A DNA stretch of 64,000 nucleotides from JALNXF01 sp964555845 (lineage in GTDB: Bacteria; Patescibacteriota; Gracilibacteria; BD1-5; UBA2023): assembly GCA_964555845.1 (NCBI GenBank), contig CAZKUA010000002.1, positions 92,143 to 156,142 on the forward strand, given 5' to 3'. Each line of letters opens with the position of its first letter. Positions within the stretch are counted from its first letter, which is position 1. Of this stretch, positions 28,785-41,046 are shown one piece after another. A program made the translations under genes and the position numbers. Below the pieces are notes generated by a model, which worked only from the letters and a program-made list of their open reading frames with translations, did no database searches and was not told where the DNA came from.

Positions 28785-30086
28785 ATGAGAGCAAATAAAA
28801 TATCTCTAAATAATCCTGTGAGAATTTTTTATCATTATATAAGATGAGTTCTGGCAAGTCTGATTTACTCTAATCCATCAAGAGATATGATAGTAATTTG
28901 AGTAACTTGAACAAAATGAAAAACTACAACTACAAATATTATTGCAGAAGGACTTAAAAATGCCTGAAAAAAGGTATTTATGTTCTCGACAATTAATTAT
29001 ATGATATGAGATGAAGTATTTGATAATAATCTCAAAATGACTTCTCCATCGCCATTTATATTGCAAAAGTTACTAAAAAAGGCCAAAGAGGCAGGATGTG
29101 AATATGCTGTAATTGAGACTTCAAGCCATTCACTTTATTATAATAGAAATTATTGAATTGATTTTGATGTAGCGGTTTTCACTAATTTAAGCCAAGATCA
29201 TCTGGATTTACACAAGACCATGGATGAATATGCTAAGGTAAAATATAGATTATTTGATAATCTGGTAAAATACAAAAGAAAACCAGGAATTAAAAAAATT
29301 TCAATTATTAATCTTGATAGTTCATATTCATGAATGTTTTTAGGGGCAATTGCGGATAATATTTATACTTATTGACTAAGCGATAGCGCACAAATTAAGG
29401 CTTTAAATATTTCTTATTGACAAGATACGACTAATTTTGAGATAAAACTTCCATCTAATACTATTAAAATTTCAACTCATCTAAAATGAGAATTCAATAT
29501 TTATAATATCTTAGCAGCGACTTGCGTTCTTATTTCTCAAAAAATTCCACTCGATGCTATCGCAAAAACTATAGAAAGTATAAGCTGAATTCCGGGAAGA
29601 CTCGAGGAAGTTTCTAATAATTTTTGATTTAAAATTTTTGTGGATTACGCTCATACAGAGGAATCTCTAAAAAGTGTATTGTCTACAATAAAACAAATGG
29701 AGTGAATTTGAAAAATTATTACGATTTTTTGAGCTACCTGAGATAGAGACAAGACAAAAAGACCAAAAATGTGAAAGATTGTCGATGAATTGTCTGATTT
29801 TATAATACTAACTGATGATGATACTTACTCAGAAAATTCGCTATCAATTATAAATGATGTTGCTCGTGGAATAAAAAGAAAAGAAGGAGAAAATTTCTGG
29901 ATAATTTCAGATAGAGAGGACGCTATTAGGACAGGACTTACTGTAGCGGAGCCAAATGATATAATTCTAATTGCTTGAAAATGAGCAGAAACCGCTCAAA
30001 TTACAAACGCCGGACCAATTGCATGGAGCGATGTCTCTATTACTAGAAAAATTTTAGAAGAAATGGAAGATAATAAACTCTCTTAA
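28785..30086 (+). CDS. Mur ligase family protein (MurE-like)
   Basis: 433 residues with UGA as Gly. The ATP-binding loop is VTGTKGKTTTTN; ETSSHSL and NLSQDHLDLH, and later GIPGRLEEV and DYAHTEESL, are Mur-ligase signatures typical of MurE. The N-terminal UDP-substrate domain is shorter than in classical MurE, replaced by a hydrophobic segment near IFYHYIRG. It likely adds the third residue of the peptidoglycan stem peptide. Its stop overlaps the stop of the convergent HD gene. Confidence 0.85.
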
Positions 30087-30676
30087 ATAGCTTTGATTTT
30101 TTCTTTTAATTTTACTAAATTTTCCTTTTTAATCTGGTCTCTTTCGCTTTTTGCAGTAAGAGTTTTAAATGAATGTTTTTTCATTAAAATATAAGTTGTT
30201 TCAAACCAATCTTTTATAGAAATTTCTTGAGATGTAATGAGATTTAATTCTTTTTTTACAAGTAGGCTTTTTACTAAAAAATCTCTACGTCACAAATTAT
30301 CAAAATCTGCGTCTTGTATAATTTTTTCAAGTTTATTTTTTGCTGGCGAGAAGACTATTGTTGCAAGTATCATATTTTCTATTCTCTTTATTCTGTCTTC
30401 TCTAAAGCCGACACCCTCTAGATATTTTCTAGCTATTTTAGCACCTATTATTTCATTTTGAAAATAACTCTCTACAAATCAAGTATCGTGAAAAAGGGCA
30501 GCTAAAAGCAAATCTGTTTTTTCTTCGAGATATACAAATTCTTTATCTGCGAGATGTCACACTCTAGAATAAACATCAAGCGTATGATTAATGTTGTGAT
30601 ATGGATAATGATTAACCTTTGAGAGTAAATCAATTACATATTTTAAAACCTCATTTATAATTTTTTGTTCGTGCAT
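30083..30676 (-). CDS. HD-domain phosphohydrolase
   Basis: 197 residues with UGA as Gly. The metal motif runs HNINHTLDVYSR, then LLLAALFHDTG (HD pair) and IIQDADFDNLG (distal Asp), matching HD-superfamily phosphohydrolases. Likely a small nucleotide phosphatase; substrate unknown. Its TAA overlaps the TAA of the Mur ligase by 4 bp on the opposite strand. Confidence 0.85.
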
Positions 30677-30742
30677 CTAGAGGAAAATAAAAAATAATCT
30701 AATTAATTATATCATAATCAAGAAAATAATGCAAATTATTTC

Positions 30743-31432
30743 TTATTCTACAGTATGAAATACAAGATCTTTAATTTTTTCTTCTATGTCTTTGGTTATA
30801 ACAATATCCCCTCAATTTCATCATTTGAAATAATTAAAAATGATTTCATTTGCGATAATAACTTTTGAAGAAATTTCTTTTGCAAAGTTTTTATATATTT
30901 TTAATTGGTCTTTTTCTGATAAATTATCAATAAAAACTCTATCAAATCTCATCAAAAATGACTTTTCTTCTGTAATAACTGTGGCCGTTCTTTTAAGTTC
31001 TGGATTTATAAAACCTATCTCTCCAATTACACTAATTTTATCAATATCACAAATTTTATGTTTATGTTTATTTTTTCCTCTAAAAATTCCAAGTTTTCAT
31101 CTTAAAAGTACATAAAATACATCACAATTATGATCATCTTCATTAATAATCTCAATTCATTTTTTAAGTTCTACTATTTTTATTCTTCATTTTTTTATAG
31201 CGCTTATTATAATTCTATTATCTAATCATTTAAAGAAATATGATTTTTCTATAAGCTTAAGTATAATTTCATTAATAGAAATATTATCTTTAGTAAAATC
31301 ATGTTCTTTTTTTGTTCAATTTTCATCTATAGCTCAAAAATCACCAAAAAATACTTTTCTATCAAATACTGGTTTTCTCGGTTTTATAGTAAGATCTATT
31401 ATTGGTTCTAAAAAGGCTCTACTATCTGTCAT
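30743..31432 (-). CDS. cyclic-nucleotide-binding-domain-like protein
   Basis: 229 residues with UGA as Gly. The section at about 85-165 (VFYVLLRGKLGIFRG and ISVIGEIGFINPELKRTATV) follows the cNMP-binding beta-roll pattern with a GE-G phosphate-binding cassette. No C-terminal DNA-binding domain is clear, so it is not a typical Crp. It may be a ligand-sensing or scaffold protein. Confidence 0.65.
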
Positions 31433-31561
31433 ATATTTATATATTATTAGTTATATAAAAAAATATAAACATAACTTATGACTTAAATTAGTCTAAATTG
31501 TCTGTTTATATTTTAATTATATAAATAATTGAATTATATCAATATATTTTTAAAATTTAAA

Positions 31562-31864
31562 TTAGTTTGATAACAGATTTTCGAGAATTGTATCATAAGC
31601 ATCAGTCTTTTTGTTTTCCCAAATTTCTAGTAAATATCTATCAAAATCAACTGATTGAGGATCACTTATTTTTGAAATAATTTCATCACATAGAATAATA
31701 GCTTCTGGCCACATACCCCTTAGAGCTAAATTGTCATATTTTTCCTCACCACTCATTAATAACTCACACATTTTTGTACTAACTCAAGTGCGTAGTGTGT
31801 ATATTTGACCCGGAGTTATAGTCTCCTGATCTGGAAATTTTTCAATTTTTAAACAAGTTCACAT
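31562..31864 (-). CDS. hypothetical protein, 100 aa
   Basis: Open under code 25 (start ATG TGA, Met-Gly). The sequence is helical and acidic, with no recognisable motif. It lies upstream of no obvious partner; gaps to the neighbours are AT-rich. Confidence 0.6.
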
Positions 31865-31921
31865 ATTGATGTGTTTAAATATAAATTATATCAATATACT
31901 TTTTTTAAAAATAAATCAAAT

Positions 31922-32134
31922 TTAATTTAAAATATCAGCTACTTTTGTTTTAATTATTCATTTTAATACAACTTCAGTAACTTCAACTCATCTAGGAATT
32001 GGAGATAATCTATGAAAAAAAGATATATGTTTTCATCAAATTCAACTTAATTCCTCATTTGAAAAATTTTCAGCTAGATAATGATTTCAATCAGTACCAA
32101 TAACAACAATGTTAGTTTCTAAATTTTCTGACAT
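31922..32134 (-). CDS. small hypothetical protein, 70 aa
   Basis: Open under code 25 with several UGA-Gly (VIGTDGNHY, LSGIGGKHISFFH). The predicted fold is unclear. It lies between two minus-strand genes. Confidence 0.55.
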
Positions 32135-32192
32135 ATTAATATAATTAAAAAATAATTAAATTAATAATAACTAAAAATTAGATAAGTCAAAT

Positions 32193-32843
32193 TTAATTAA
32201 CGCCTACTATTGAAATAATGTTTTTATCTCATTCAAAAATTCTGTTTTCAATTACCTCAAATCCCGTTTTTTTAAATAAATTTTCTAGCTCCTCTACCCT
32301 AAATCCGTGATAAAACCTAGAAAACTCTCAGATTTTTATATTAAAGTCTTGGCTTCACTTGGTAATTTCTTGATATCTTTTAGAATTGATTTCAGATAAT
32401 AAATTCCAATTAGTCATAAAAATAAATCCTCCCTTATTTATTAATTTAAGCGTTTTTTGGAGGACCCCTTGTCTTTCCTCTTGATTTTTTAAATGATGAA
32501 AAGACGCAATGAAAAATATAAAATCATATTTTTTGTCCAACTTGTCTAAATTTGTCATATCTAAAACTTTGAAATTATGGCTTGGATATTCTAATTTTGC
32601 TTCATTTATCATTCAAGTTGACTCATCAATTCATAGATAAAATTTGTCTAGATTGTTTGGTTTTAGATAATTTAAAAGCCTTCAATTTCCACATCAAATA
32701 TCTAGAACTAATAAATTTCTATTATCTCAAATTTTTGATTTTATAAAATCCATGAAATAGTCCATTTCTGGCCATTTCATAGCTTTTCTTGATTTTGAAA
32801 AAGTATGTGAAAAATTATCGTAAGATTGATCACTTGTTATCAT
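32193..32843 (-). CDS. class I SAM-dependent methyltransferase
   Basis: 216 residues with UGA as Gly. Motif I is LVLDIGCGNGRLL, followed by the acidic GIDESTGMI strand end and the FIFFIASFHHLKN segment seen in tRNA-wobble-uridine (ABH8/Trm9-like) and related methyltransferases. Substrate unproven. It ends 6 nt upstream... of era in transcript order: era (start 33698) precedes it and its stop is 6 bp from this start, so they are probably co-transcribed. Confidence 0.8.
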
Positions 32844-32849
32844 ATAAAT

Positions 32850-33698
32850 TTAATTATATAATTTATTTAGTAGTTTTTTATTTCTTTTCCATTTTGGCAT
32901 TACCTTCACGCGAAGTGATAAAAATATTTTTTTATCTAGGATTTTTTGTAATTCAAGCCTAGATTCAGTCCCAATTTTTGTAAGATTTTCAGCTCATTTT
33001 CAGATTATAATTTTTTTCTGTGAATCCGTCTCAGTGTAAAGATATACTTGAACTTTCAGAAGACGCGGAGTTTCCTCAATTTCCCCGACTTCAAGATAGA
33101 CTGAATATGGCACTTCCTCTTTAAAATCAGTAAAAATTTTCTCTCTAATAATTTCTGTAATTCTCGTGTAAATATCTTGGTCTGTATAATAATCCTCGTC
33201 ATAATACGGAAAGTCTTCTTTTAGAAAATTTTTAATTTGTGAAATAAGCTCGGCATATCAAGTTTTATCAATTGAAGAAATATTTAATTTATCAGTCTTT
33301 GGAGATTTTGTAAGGTCCACTTTTGAATAAACTTCAATTATTGGCGCACTAACATTTTGTATAATTTCCTCAATTTCTTGTTCTTCTCTTCAATATTGTC
33401 TAGATGAGTCTATAAATCTCACAATAACTTCGGCATTTTTAAGTGAGTTTAATACATTTTCTCTTAAAATTTCATAAAATCCCTCTTTATTTTCATTTAT
33501 CCCCGGAGTGTCAAAAAAAATTATTTGAGAATCGGTATCATTATAAATTCACTTAATTACCTTTTGAGTTGTCTGAGGCCTAGCCGAAATTATAGAAACT
33601 TTCTCATCAAGAAGTGTATTTATAAAAGTCGACTTCCCCGAATTTGGCCTTCCAATTAAAGCCACATATCCCACTTTTTTCTTAGTTAAATTTTGCAT
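32850..33698 (-). CDS. era: GTPase Era
   Basis: 282 residues with UGA as Gly. G motifs: GRPNSGKST (G1), QTTQ (G2 Thr), FDTPG (G3) and a degenerate G4 SKVD in place of NKxD. The C-terminal KH domain carries IIGKGAENLTKIGTESR and ends with VKVMPKWKRN. Era binds 16S rRNA and assists 30S assembly. The SKVD variant may alter nucleotide specificity slightly. Confidence 0.92.
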
Positions 33699-33757
33699 TG
33701 TTTTTTGTTAATTTAAATTATTATTAATAATCTTTTTGTCATTCTCACTTCTTTTTC

Positions 33758-33785
33758 TGTCATTCCCGCGAAGGCGGGAATCTAC
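33758..33785. repeat. ATTCCCGCGAAGGCGGGAAT hairpin repeat
   Basis: TGTCATTCCCGCGAAGGCGG and onward to AATCTAC, inverted relative to the copy at 22330 and parallel to that at 42270. It occupies the gap between era and the rubredoxin gene; a second AT-rich hairpin follows at about 33795. Confidence 0.8.
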
Positions 33786-33831
33786 AAAATATTAGGAAGA
33801 TTCCTTTCTTCAAAGGAATGACAATTAAATT

Positions 33832-34302
33832 TTAATCCACCACTTCAACTCATTTCCAGACTCAGTGCAAGTTGCAACTTAGTCTAACTTCAAAAAATTC
33901 TAGTCAAGATACATCAAACTCAAATTCTTGGCTTACATCTGGTAGAGCAACCATTTCGACTTCATCAATATTTTCATCAAAAAGTCATAAATATTCTATA
34001 AAATGTCCATCTTCAGATGGATGCAAATTGTCCTCATCTCAAATTCTAACTATAATTTTATCTCAAACTCTTCTATAAAATGGAGTGTGTTTTTCCTCTC
34101 CTGGAGTCATTAATTCAATGGTTGGTGGCTCATTTATAACTGGAACCAATTCAACAAAAGAATCTTTACTTTCCCCACAAACTGGACAAACCCAGTCTTC
34201 TCTAATTTCAAAAAAATCAGTCCCCGGCTCAATTTCTTGCTCCATATCTCAAATATAAGGATTGTAAATGTATCTACAACCAGTACAAGTAAACTTTAAC
34301 AT
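33832..34302 (-). CDS. rubredoxin-superoxide reductase fusion (desulfoferrodoxin-like)
   Basis: 156 residues with UGA as Gly. The N-terminal rubredoxin (about 1-53) has CTGCRYIYNP and CPVCGESKDSF, four iron-binding Cys. The C-terminal part shows LHPSEDGHFIEYLGLF and RLSCNLHGVWKG, which correspond to the His ligands and the Cys/His pair of the superoxide reductase (neelaredoxin) centre. It probably reduces superoxide to peroxide with built-in electron delivery. The order rubredoxin first with a compact SOR is less common than desulforedoxin-SOR. Confidence 0.78.
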
Positions 34303-34441
34303 TTTTCTAAAATTAATTTTAATATACGCCACTATATTCAAAAAAGCCAAACTTTCAATTAAATTTAATTAATTATTTTCTATTTACATTTTAAATATTT
34401 TACATATATTCAAATTATGAGTAAAATTTAATATTAAATTT

Positions 34442-35032
34442 ATGAGCAAGATAATTAGATTAGATTGATATAAAAAAGAGAAAGAAGGCGACAGATTAGA
34501 TAAAAGAATTTTAACTAAATCTATAGAAGAATACCTAGTTTTAGCGAAAAAATTTAAAGAAGACGTAACAAATATTTTAGATAGAAGAGATTGAATCCTC
34601 AGAATTACTCAGGAAGAATTAGAAAAAATTTTTAAAAATAGTATTTTGGATTTTTTAATTAAAAAAAGACAAATTTCATCTGAATTATTTATGTGCGGAG
34701 ATTATGTTTCAATAATACTTAGAAAATTTATATGTTGAGATATTGATATTTGAAAATTCACACAAGATTTCTTGGAAGAATGAGATTGGAAGTGAGCTTG
34801 AGATAATAATCTAGTTAAGTATATTTATTGAGTTTGAAATAGAAAAAGAGAAGTTAATACTCCAAATGATTATAAAAATAGAGCTTCCCAAATGTATTAC
34901 AATGCCTATGCTAAATGACAATTAAAACTTTGATATAATTTAGCTCACAATCTTGATGATCTTGATAAAATAATAGATTTACCAACATTTTTAAAAAGAG
35001 TTATACCTCCAAATTTGGCTCTAGTAGGATAA
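34442..35032 (+). CDS. hypothetical protein, 196 aa
   Basis: Open under code 25 with many UGA-Gly. It is mainly helical and charged; LIKKRQISSELFMCGDYVS and QMYYNAYAKGQ are distinctive but match no family I know. No signal or membrane segment. Separate from the following gene by 86 nt of AT-rich sequence. Confidence 0.65.
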
Positions 35033-35118
35033 AAAAATTAATTCTTCAAAAAAATATTGACATTCAAATAAAATTATCTATAAATAGACGGTCATTTTTA
35101 ATTTTTAACTTAAAAATT

Positions 35119-35931
35119 ATGGTCTTATTTTCAGTTGATTCTAGAGCAAATAGTACACTTTTGGACGAAGCATATCAAACAATAATTTCTGCGGAAAATA
35201 AAAGCGAAATTGAAATGGAAAAAGTTAAAAATTTAGTATTTAATTTACTGGATTTGCATCTTAACTGAAATGAGAAAAATTGAACAAATTGATCAATTGA
35301 AAAAGTTAGAGATTTAATGGAAAAATTTAAGCAAAATTTAAGCAATGATGATTTTAAGGCTATAAGTCACTGGGAAATATTGGCAAGTTGCAGGGATAGA
35401 TGGGCTGCTGGATTAAAAAAAATTTGAATTAAAAAAATCAAAGTGTGATCTAGATATAATATAGTCTGAATTGATATGATTACAAAAGAGTTGCTAGAAT
35501 TAAAAGAACTACAAGAGTTAATTATTCAATCTTTTGCGATTGAAAGAAGATATGAGCTAAGATATGGTCAAATGTGCAAATCATTTGAATTAGCTGCCAC
35601 CAAATTAGGAATTCTAGATGTTGAAAAACAAGTAAAATATTCCGAAGAAGAAACTGTAGAATCTGTGAAAAAATATGGAGATACAAATTATAGCTCAACT
35701 ATTGTGACTTTCGAATCAGGAAAAATAGAAGTTTTAGATAATATTCACTATTCTAGCATAAAAAAATGAGATAAGTTTAGCTTTATTTACACCGACCCAG
35801 AGCACAAAACTCAACTTCAAATAATACTTCTTAACGGAAGCTGACTAAAAAAACAAGAATGGGTATCCCAAGAGTACATCGAACTCCAAAAAGAAGACAG
35901 AACGAACTTTGTGGAGATTGTGATGGGGTAG
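35119..35931 (+). CDS. hypothetical protein with GreA/B-like C-terminal traits, 270 aa
   Basis: Open under code 25. The N-terminal half is helical; the C-terminal part is a small beta domain with YSSIKKGDKFSFIYTDPE. No firm family. Possibly a two-domain intracellular protein. Stop TAG, followed by a terminator. Confidence 0.6.
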
Positions 35932-35950
35932 AAATTACTATAATTTTACA

Positions 35951-35981
35951 AAAATATTAGCCGAAGGCTAATATTTTTTTG
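35951..35981 (+). terminator. terminator after the 35119 gene
   Basis: AAAAATATTAGCC and GGCTAATATTTTT form a 13-bp stem with loop GAA followed by T residues. Confidence 0.8.
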
Positions 35982-36050
35982 TTGTGGAAATAATATGTTG
36001 ATTTATATGAGGATTGAGATATAATTAAATCAACTTTTAAAAAAATAATT

Positions 36051-36791
36051 ATGGAAAAAATAATCACAGAAATTTTTACAGCATTTAAAGAAAAAATATC
36101 TAGTCCATTTTTTAGATATTTTACTATTTCTTGGATTTTATGGAATTATAAATTTGTTTATTTTATAGCTTTTCTTGATGAAAAAGTTTATTTTGAAGCT
36201 CATAAAATTACAAAGTTTGATTATCTAATGAATTGTAATTTTTATCCTGATTATTGGTGATGGTTATTTTTCTTAGTTTTTCCTATCTTATCTACCTTAT
36301 TTTTTATTTATTTGTTTCCATATATTAATATTTATTTTTTAGGTAAATATGATAAGACAATAAAAGAAGAGGATGAATTAAAATATGATTACAAAAAATT
36401 TATTAAAAATAAAGATATTGAATTAAAAAAGTTAGAAGTTGAAGAAAAGAAAGAAGAAATAAAAGTTATAAAAGAGGAAGTGAAAAAAACAAAAGCTACA
36501 AAAGAAATTAAAACTTTAGAAAATACTAAAATTAATGATTGGAATAAGGAATATGAGGAATTTAAAAAATCACAGGTTTATAAAGACTTTTGAAATATTA
36601 TTGAAAAAATACATCATCATAATTGATATTTTTTAGATAATTATAATAATTTTGTTATAAATAAAAATTCTATTTCCTATTTATTAGCAAATAAAGTAAT
36701 AGAAAAATCTGCAAAATCTTCTGATTATCATTTATTTACTGAAAAATGAGAATATTTTGCTAAATTGTATTTTGAAGAAAATAATAAATAA
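36051..36791 (+). CDS. membrane protein with coiled-coil linker
   Basis: 246 residues with UGA as Gly. Two hydrophobic segments (about 24-42 and 70-95) precede a long Lys/Glu coiled coil (about 125-170) and a compact C-terminal domain. Unknown family; the architecture suggests a membrane-tethered sensor or effector. Directly upstream of a BRO-type gene. Confidence 0.65.
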
Positions 36792-36878
36792 TTTATCAAA
36801 TTTCAAAAATTCCCTCATAAATAATTTGACTTTAAAAATATTATTTATATACTTGGTATATAAGTTAATTTTAAATTT

Positions 36879-37724
36879 ATGCAAGATAATAATTTATCAA
36901 TTTTTGATTGAAAAAAAATTAGAAGAATTTATAATGAGAAAATAGAAAAATGGTATTTTTCGGTAATAGATATAATAGGAGTTCTGACAGAACAAGATGA
37001 TTATAAAAAGTCTCAAAGTTACTGGACTACATTAAAAAATCGCTTAAAAAAAGAGTGAAGTCAGATGGTCACAAATTGTGACAAACTGAAATTAATGGCT
37101 TCTGACTGAAAATATTACAATACTGATGTAGCTGATGTAGCTGATGTAGAGACTCTTTTAAGACTTATTCAATCAGTTCCTAGTAAAAAAGCAGAACCAA
37201 TTAAATTATGGTTGGCTCGAGTTGGTTATGAGAGAATGCAAGAAATAACAGATCCAGAAAAATCTATAGACAGAGCAAGAGAAAATTGGTTGAAAGCAGG
37301 AAGAAGTGAAAAATGGATTACAGGAAGAATGTCGTGACAAGAAACAAGAAATAAACTTACCGATTATTGGTCTGAAAATGAAGTAAAAAAGTGAGATGAA
37401 TTTGCAATTCTTACAAATATAATTCATAGTGAGTGGACTGGATTATCAGTTAAAGAACATAAAAATTTAAAAAAACTTAAAACTCAAAATTTAAGAGATC
37501 ATATGACAGAAGCAGAACTTATTTTTACGAGCTTAGCCGAATTATCTACCAGACAAATAGCAGAAAATATGAAAATAAAAGGATTACAACAAAATAAAAT
37601 CCCAGCAAAAAAATGATGACAAATAGCAAAAAATGCTAGAAAAGAGCTTGAAGCTAAAACATGAAAAAGTATAATAAGTTGAGAAAATTTTTTGAAAAAT
37701 TGAAAAAAGAAAAAGCTAAAATAG
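36879..37724 (+). CDS. BRO/DinD-like DNA-binding protein
   Basis: 281 residues with UGA as Gly. The N-terminal section (WYFSVIDIIGVL, then YWTTLKNRLKKEG and LRLIQSVPSKKAEPIKLWLA) is the Bro-N domain seen in phage antirepressors and DinD. The C-terminal half (LTDYWSENEV, LTNIIHSEWTGLS) fits the DinD/BRO family. Codons about 83-90 include a short in-frame repeat (DVADVADVE). Probably of phage or mobile origin. Confidence 0.82.
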
Positions 37725-37838
37725 CTTTTGAGAGATTTAAATATTGAAGAGTAAAAAATCTTTCAAAATTAACTTGTAAAAAATATAAAAATGAGTATAT
37801 TCAAGCTATTATTTTAGCAATTTTATACTTATTTTTTT

Positions 37839-40418
37839 ATGTCTGAAAATATTGATTTAGAAAACGGGGAATTATTCCCAGAAGAGCCAGTAGTAAGCGG
37901 TAATCCAAACGCAATAATTTACACTTGAGATAAGGCGAGATCTATCGTGGAAGAAATGGAGACTTGTTATCTTGATTACGCGATGAGCGTAATTGTTCAA
38001 AGAGCTCTGCCAGATATTCGTGATTGATTAAAGCCAGTTCACAGAAGAATTCTTTATGCTATGCATGAGGGATGATTAAGGGCCTGAGGTAAGCATAGAA
38101 AATCTGCTCGTGTAGTTTGAGATGTTTTGTGAAAATATCATCCACATGGAGATAGTAGTGTATATGAGGCGATGGTAAGAATGGCACAATATTTCAGTAT
38201 GAGATATATGCTAGTTGATGGGCAATGAAATTTCTGATCGATGGATGGAGATTGAGCTGCTGCGATGCGTTATACTGAGGTAAAAATGGCAAAAATCACT
38301 GAGTTTATGTTGGCTGATATCGATAAAGATACTGTAAATTGGAGAGATAATTATGATTCATCTACTAAAGAACCAGCTGTGCTTCCTGCTAGAATTCCTA
38401 ATTTACTTCTAAACTGAGTAATGGGAATTGCTGTATGAATGGCAACTAATATTCCCCCTCATAATTTGACCGAGCTTTTAAATGCTCTGATTTACATTAT
38501 AAATCATCCAAATAAAGAAGAAATTACTATTGAAGATTTGATGGAATTTATAAAATGACCTGATTTTCCAACTGGATGAATTATTTACAATAAAAAAGAT
38601 ATTCTACAGGCTTATGCAACTGGTAGATGAAGCGTAATAATGAGATGAAAAGCATCAATAGATGAAGCGAAAAATTGAAGAGTAGCGATAATTATTACAG
38701 AAGTTCCATATCAATTAAATAAATCCACTTTTGTTACAAAAATTGCGGATTTGGTGAGAGATAAGATAATAGTAGGAATTCACGATATTCGTGATGAATC
38801 AAATAAAGAATTAGTTAGAGTAGTAATAGAACTAAAAAAAGATGCATTTCCTAAAAAAATTCTAAATCAATTATATAAACTAACTTCTCTTCAAACAAGC
38901 TTTTCATTTAATATGATTGCGCTTCACGAATGATGAATGCAACCAAAATTATTTAATTTATTAGAGATTTTAGAAGAATTTATTGAGCATAGAAAAGAAG
39001 TCGTAGCTAGAAGAACAGCTTTTGAGCTAAAAGTAGCCGAAGCAAGGGCTCATATTTTAGAATGATTAAAAATAGCACTAGACAATATTGATGCAGTAAT
39101 TGCAACAATTAAGGCTTCAAAAAGTAGAGAAGAAGCTCATGATAATTTGATGGTTAAATTCAGCTTATCTGACAAACAATCTCAAGCAATTCTTGAAATG
39201 CAATTACAAAGATTATCAGGTCTTGAAAGACAAAAAATAGAAGATGAATTAACTGAAAAATTACTACTTATAGCTGATTTAAAAGATATCCTCGCAAGTC
39301 CTGAAAGAATTAATAAAATTATAGTTGAGGAATTTGAAGAAATTAAAGATAAATTCGGAGATGCAAGGAAAACTCAAGTAAATGAGTGAGCAATTGGTGA
39401 ATTCAATCCTCGCGACACAATTCCAAATGAAGATATTGTAATAACTCTATCTAAAAATTCATACATAAAAAGAATAAAATCAAGTGCTTTCCGCACTCAA
39501 AGAAGATGAGGAAGATGAGTACAAGTTGCCGTTAAAGACGAGGATGAAGTAAAAATTATTATTTCAACAAAAAATCATAATGACTTGCTTTTCTTCACAA
39601 ACACTTGAAGAGTATTTTCGCTTCCTGCATACGAAATCCCAGAAACTCAACGCACTGCAAAATGACAACCAATAATTAATTTATTTAATTTACAAAAAGA
39701 TGAAGATATAACTTCAATTCTTGATATGGCAGAAATTAAATGAAAATTCTTGATTTTAATTACCAAAAATGCAGTTGTAAAAAGACTTGATATTGAAGAT
39801 GTAAAAAGTATTAGAGCCTCTGGTCTTATAGTTATGAAGCCAAGAGAAAATGATGAACTTGGTTGGGTAAAAGTAACATCTGGAGAAGATAATCTATTAA
39901 TAGTTTCTAGAAAATGAAAAGCAATTCAATTTAATGAAAAAGATGTTCGCGTAATGTGAAGAGCAGCAGCCGGAGTAAGATGAATGAGAATAGCAAAAGA
40001 AGATAAAGTAATCGAGGCTGATGTGGTATCTGAGTGAGATAAATATGTATTTACAGTAACAGCTAATTGACTAGGTAAAATGACTGATATTGAGGAATAT
40101 AGAGAACAAGGAAGATGAGGAAGCTGAGTAAAAGTATGAGCAATGACAGCAAAAACTGGAGATATAATTTGAGTGAATTTACTTACCCAAGAAAAGAAAG
40201 ATAATTGAGAAGTAATGCTAATTTCAAAATCAGGTCAAACTATTAGATTAGCTCTTAAAACTCTAAGAATTACATCTCGTGTAACTCAATGAGTAATTCT
40301 CACAAAAATAAAATGAAAATCTGATGTCCTAACTTCAGCTACAGTAATGGTAGCCGGAGAGGAAGACGAAGAGATAAATCCAGAAGAAACTAATCAAATT
40401 AATTTAGAAGTAGAATAA
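37839..40418 (+). CDS. gyrA: DNA gyrase subunit A
   Basis: 859 residues with many UGA-Gly. The N-terminal domain has ALPDIRDGLKPVHRRIL, GKYHPHGDSSVYE and the catalytic Tyr in AMRYTEVKM. The C-terminal beta-pinwheel contains a GyrA-box-like QRRGGRGV stretch, favouring gyrase over ParC. It introduces supercoils with GyrB, not in the window. Length is typical. The next gene starts 6 nt after the stop. Confidence 0.95.
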
Positions 40419-40424
40419 AATTTT

Positions 40425-40466
40425 ATGCGCAGCAGTAAAACAAGTGCCCTTGGGGTGGAAAAAGAG
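40425..40466 (+). repeat. shared 5' coding element, copy 2
   Basis: ATGCGCAGCAGTAAAACAAG and onward. Compared with the pncA copy it has an extra CAG triplet, then the same TAAAACAAGTGCCCTTG run. Confidence 0.7.
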
Positions 40467-41012
40467 ACTATATTTGTTGATGATTATACAAAAGCATCAG
40501 TCGAAGAATTTATCAAAAAAAGTAGAGATTTTTTAAAAGATCATCTTGAATTACTCATCAAAGATATTAACAAAAAGACTAATTTCAAGCTAAAAGATAT
40601 TTATGATGTAAGATTTGACCATCTTTTTGCTGTGAAAAAAGTTCTTGGTTGATGAAGTTCTTTTTTTGATGATTCAAAACTAAAGCCAGTAAATGTAAAC
40701 AAACAAAAAACGAGTTTCACTGAAAATCCCAGATATGTTCTTACTTTATTTATCAGAGATTTAATAGATAATGTAATTTATAGAGAAGATTTAACTTTTG
40801 AGGCGTTCAAGAAAATTATAAATAATTTTGAAAAAAGAAAAAATATAAAATTTCAAACTAAAAGAAATTTATTATTATTAGTCTATTGTTTATTAAAAAA
40901 AGAAACTATAGTAAAAAATCCATCTGTTTCAAATGTGACATATTGTGTGCTTGGAGTAGTTAAATATACTTGTAAAACAAGTGTTTTAAATCTTATTTTA
41001 TGAGAAAATTAG
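40425..41012 (+). CDS. hypothetical protein, 195 aa, with shared N-terminal element
   Basis: Open under code 25. The first 14 residues (MRSSKTSALGVEKE) are the shared N-terminal element also found in pncA and the VKOR gene. The rest is helical with LKDIYDVRFDHLFAVKKVLG and no recognised domain. It lies 6 nt downstream of gyrA. The 3' end runs towards the repeat region at 41047. Confidence 0.65.
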
Positions 41013-41046
41013 TATCTCTGTCATTTCAAATAAAGCCAAAACTCCA

